Positions 61,838 to 64,000 of a stretch of 64,000 nt of DNA are shown here, one piece after another. This stretch comes from Pseudomonadota bacterium (GTDB lineage: Bacteria; Desulfobacterota; Desulfobulbia; Desulfobulbales; Desulfocapsaceae): contig JAHIUA010000014.1 in assembly GCA_018817385.1 (NCBI GenBank), positions 1 through 64,000 on the forward strand, given 5' to 3'. The notes under the pieces are model-generated. The model searched no databases. It saw only the letters and a program-made list of their open reading frames with translations, and was not told where the DNA came from. Both the position numbers and the translations under genes were made by a program. How positions within the stretch are numbered: position 1 is the first letter of the stretch; each line of letters starts with the position of its first letter.

Positions 61838-62776
61838 ATGAGTATAAACATGAAAGAATTATTTGATGCTGAACCTGCATCAGCCTTGTACGTCGCTATT
61901 AATCGAGTATTGGTAAAGAATGATCCAAACCTGATGGGTATGATGAAACAGGCCAGTTCTAAAATGTGCCTTGCCACTGCCTTAACTCCTGGTTTTAAAG
62001 GATTTGATCTTATGAAACAACTTGGCGCATGTCCAATGGGAATGCGTTGGGGAGCAAACACCGATATGGGACAACAATTATCACATATCTGGATTGATCA
62101 GATTACTTATTGGGATTCGTGGGAAGCCCATGAAAATTTTCATGAAACCTTTGAAGATGTGGTTGTAAACACCTGTGCAAAATGCGGTGAAGTGATGCTG
62201 GAGGGTCCTGAGGAACCAGTTTTTCGGGTCGTACACAGCGATCTGCCAAAATTAATCTCGATGAACCAGTGGCTAACAAAAAGCGGGCAGGGAAAGGCCA
62301 AAGGTTTTGCTGTAGATACAGGAAAAACGGTGACAGTCTTGGCAACGCATCGGGTACGTCCCGGCAAAGAACTCGAGTTTGAAGCCGGTGAAATTGAAAC
62401 CATGAATATGCTTAAAGAGTCCACCGGGATGATAGGATTTCAGATCCTTAAGCGGATCGGTCTGTCGACTCTTGGCAGCGGACATGCAACAGTTGCATCC
62501 ATGCTGGAAGACCTGAAGGATAGTTCGGGAAGCAAGCTGAAACGTACTGCGGAAGTATGGGAGGGATACACCATACCTGCCGAATATCTTGTTATGGTGG
62601 AATGGGAAAGCCTGCATGATGCCCAGGGGAATATGCCGCATGTGAATGTAAAACCGGAGATATTGTTCGTCCATGGGCCTAAAGTATTGGACAACTGTTT
62701 ACATATGCCTAATGTGCGCATGGCTGACTCAATGTTTAGAGAGCAAACCAATAGGGAAATACTCAACAAACCATGA
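61838..62776 (+). CDS. sor: Sulfur oxygenase reductase (SOR) homolog
   Basis: YVAINRVLVKNDP, KMCLATALTPGFKGF, WEAHENFHETF, TCAKCGEVMLEGPEEPVF correspond to archaeal SOR motifs (KVCMVTARHPGF, HEEMH, CYSC, GPWEPIYE). Confidence 0.8.
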   Translation: MSINMKELFDAEPASALYVAINRVLVKNDPNLMGMMKQASSKMCLATALTPGFKGFDLMKQLGACPMGMRWGANTDMGQQLSHIWIDQITYWDSWEAHENFHETFEDVVVNTCAKCGEVMLEGPEEPVFRVVHSDLPKLISMNQWLTKSGQGKAKGFAVDTGKTVTVLATHRVRPGKELEFEAGEIETMNMLKESTGMIGFQILKRIGLSTLGSGHATVASMLEDLKDSSGSKLKRTAEVWEGYTIPAEYLVMVEWESLHDAQGNMPHVNVKPEILFVHGPKVLDNCLHMPNVRMADSMFREQTNREILNKP

Positions 62777-63310
62777 ACATCCAGGGTTAGAACTCTGTTT
62801 TTTCGGTTATGATGGGGCTGGCATTTCAGGCTTAAGTGAGTCTGAAAAAACAGGCCACTGGCCCCAAGAGCCAACACATCCGTCGAAGTGGATTTTACCT
62901 TTTCCAGGGGTGGCTATCATCCGCTAGCTACAGCCTCAATTGTACTTTGGGGTTACTTTGTGTAAGCTTGAGTTATTTTAATTGCTGAAGGTCTATTCTT
63001 TTGGCTGTAGCCGAGGTTACGGCTATGGTTTTGGTGATGAATTTACCTGCCGAGGCTGCCGATCAGGTGATTGTTATTCTTATGAGTGGAGCAGCGGTGG
63101 GAGATGCCACGACTGATGATGTGGTAACGGGCTAGACATTCTCCAGTCTGACGGGTAAAGATCTACAATATTAATGAAATAACGGATAGTTGTGTTATAC
63201 TGCAAGGCATAACGTAAGGATCTTCCACATTGCAGGAACCCCTTTCTGAACTCCCTGGGAGTATCCCAATTCAAGGCAGACCAGCAAATTGAAATCAAAA
63301 AAAACTTCTC

Positions 63311-63772
63311 GTGAACTCTCCTATGACTAAGTGCTTACAGAGAGATATCTCTGGCAACGATCTGGTTCTAAAAGAAAATATCAAAAAGGCTTTAGCAAAA
63401 GTTGACAATCTCGCCTATGTCACAGCGTTGAGCGATAATTGTATGGGTGAATTCCCCTTTGATTTTATCGTTGACCTGTACGGGTCAAAATTCTATTCGA
63501 TTACAGGTGTATGTGACGACTCTGAATTTTTATCAAGCGACAAAATAAAAAAAATCATATCAGATAGTAACAGTGCAAAACGCAGTGATGATTTCTTCTC
63601 TTTCTTTATCGTAACGAATTCGAAGGTACGACCAGAGGACAAGGAAACGTTAGAATGTAACGGACTCAAAATTGAATACAACGAAGGAGAAGTTACATGC
63701 GAAGACCTATACAATTCAATAAAAACTCATCATGAAAAATGCCTGATTGAGTCAAAAAATGCCCAGCCATAG
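63311..63772 (+). CDS. Hypothetical protein
   Basis: 153-aa ORF with coherent composition, no family recognised. Confidence 0.4.
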   Translation: MNSPMTKCLQRDISGNDLVLKENIKKALAKVDNLAYVTALSDNCMGEFPFDFIVDLYGSKFYSITGVCDDSEFLSSDKIKKIISDSNSAKRSDDFFSFFIVTNSKVRPEDKETLECNGLKIEYNEGEVTCEDLYNSIKTHHEKCLIESKNAQP

Positions 63773-64000
63773 GTTGGCACTTGACCAGCATACTATGGCG
63801 GAATAAGGGGTACAGCTCAATTTATCAGCTCAAGAAGTAAGAATATTCCCTGTGCTAGAGCTCGGAGCGAAAAGGTCGCGGCATGTAAAATCAGTGATCA
63901 GCGGATTAGAAAAGGAAGGGTATCATTCTGCACCGCTGATGGGAGAAGGTTCTTGACGGCGCAACTGAGTTTGAGTGTTTGGAGCAAAAAAGAATTGATC

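Noticed and set aside
1-64000. CRISPR arrays, tRNA or rRNA genes
   Set aside because: No regularly spaced direct repeats and no tRNA/rRNA sequence recognised on reading; not exhaustively computed

Overview
This 64 kb window looks like a chromosomal segment of an anaerobic Desulfobacterota/Desulfobulbaceae-like bacterium (taxonomy is inferred from gene content only). The standout feature is a proteusin-type RiPP locus in two arms. Arm 1 (about 11.2-21.3 kb) carries TolC and NHLP-type HlyD export genes, two tandem precursor genes with NHLP (nitrile-hydratase-like) leaders and Ala/Val-rich cores, a B12-type radical SAM RiPP maturase, two PoyD-like radical SAM epimerase paralogs and a MetX-like acyltransferase/hydrolase with a Cys in place of the nucleophile Ser. 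Arm 2 (about 32.8-41.9 kb) carries two methyltransferases, two NHLP-family ABC exporters (one with a C39 peptidase), a chloramphenicol-phosphotransferase-like kinase and a double GNAT-like protein. An RND efflux operon with a TetR regulator lies between the arms. Other features are: oleB/oleC/oleD-like genes without oleA; a ThiC homolog behind a cobalamin riboswitch and terminator (probable BzaF, 5-hydroxybenzimidazole synthase); UvrC fused to a BFD-like Cys domain; a split MetH; a solute-binding protein/hybrid kinase/response regulator operon; a KamA-family radical SAM enzyme; and a sulfur oxygenase reductase homolog. I also see a MITE-like repeat (two copies, with a 25-nt identical fragment inside uvrC), a decayed chemoreceptor gene and a decayed REP-associated transposase. 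All calls are from reading the sequence; no database search was run.
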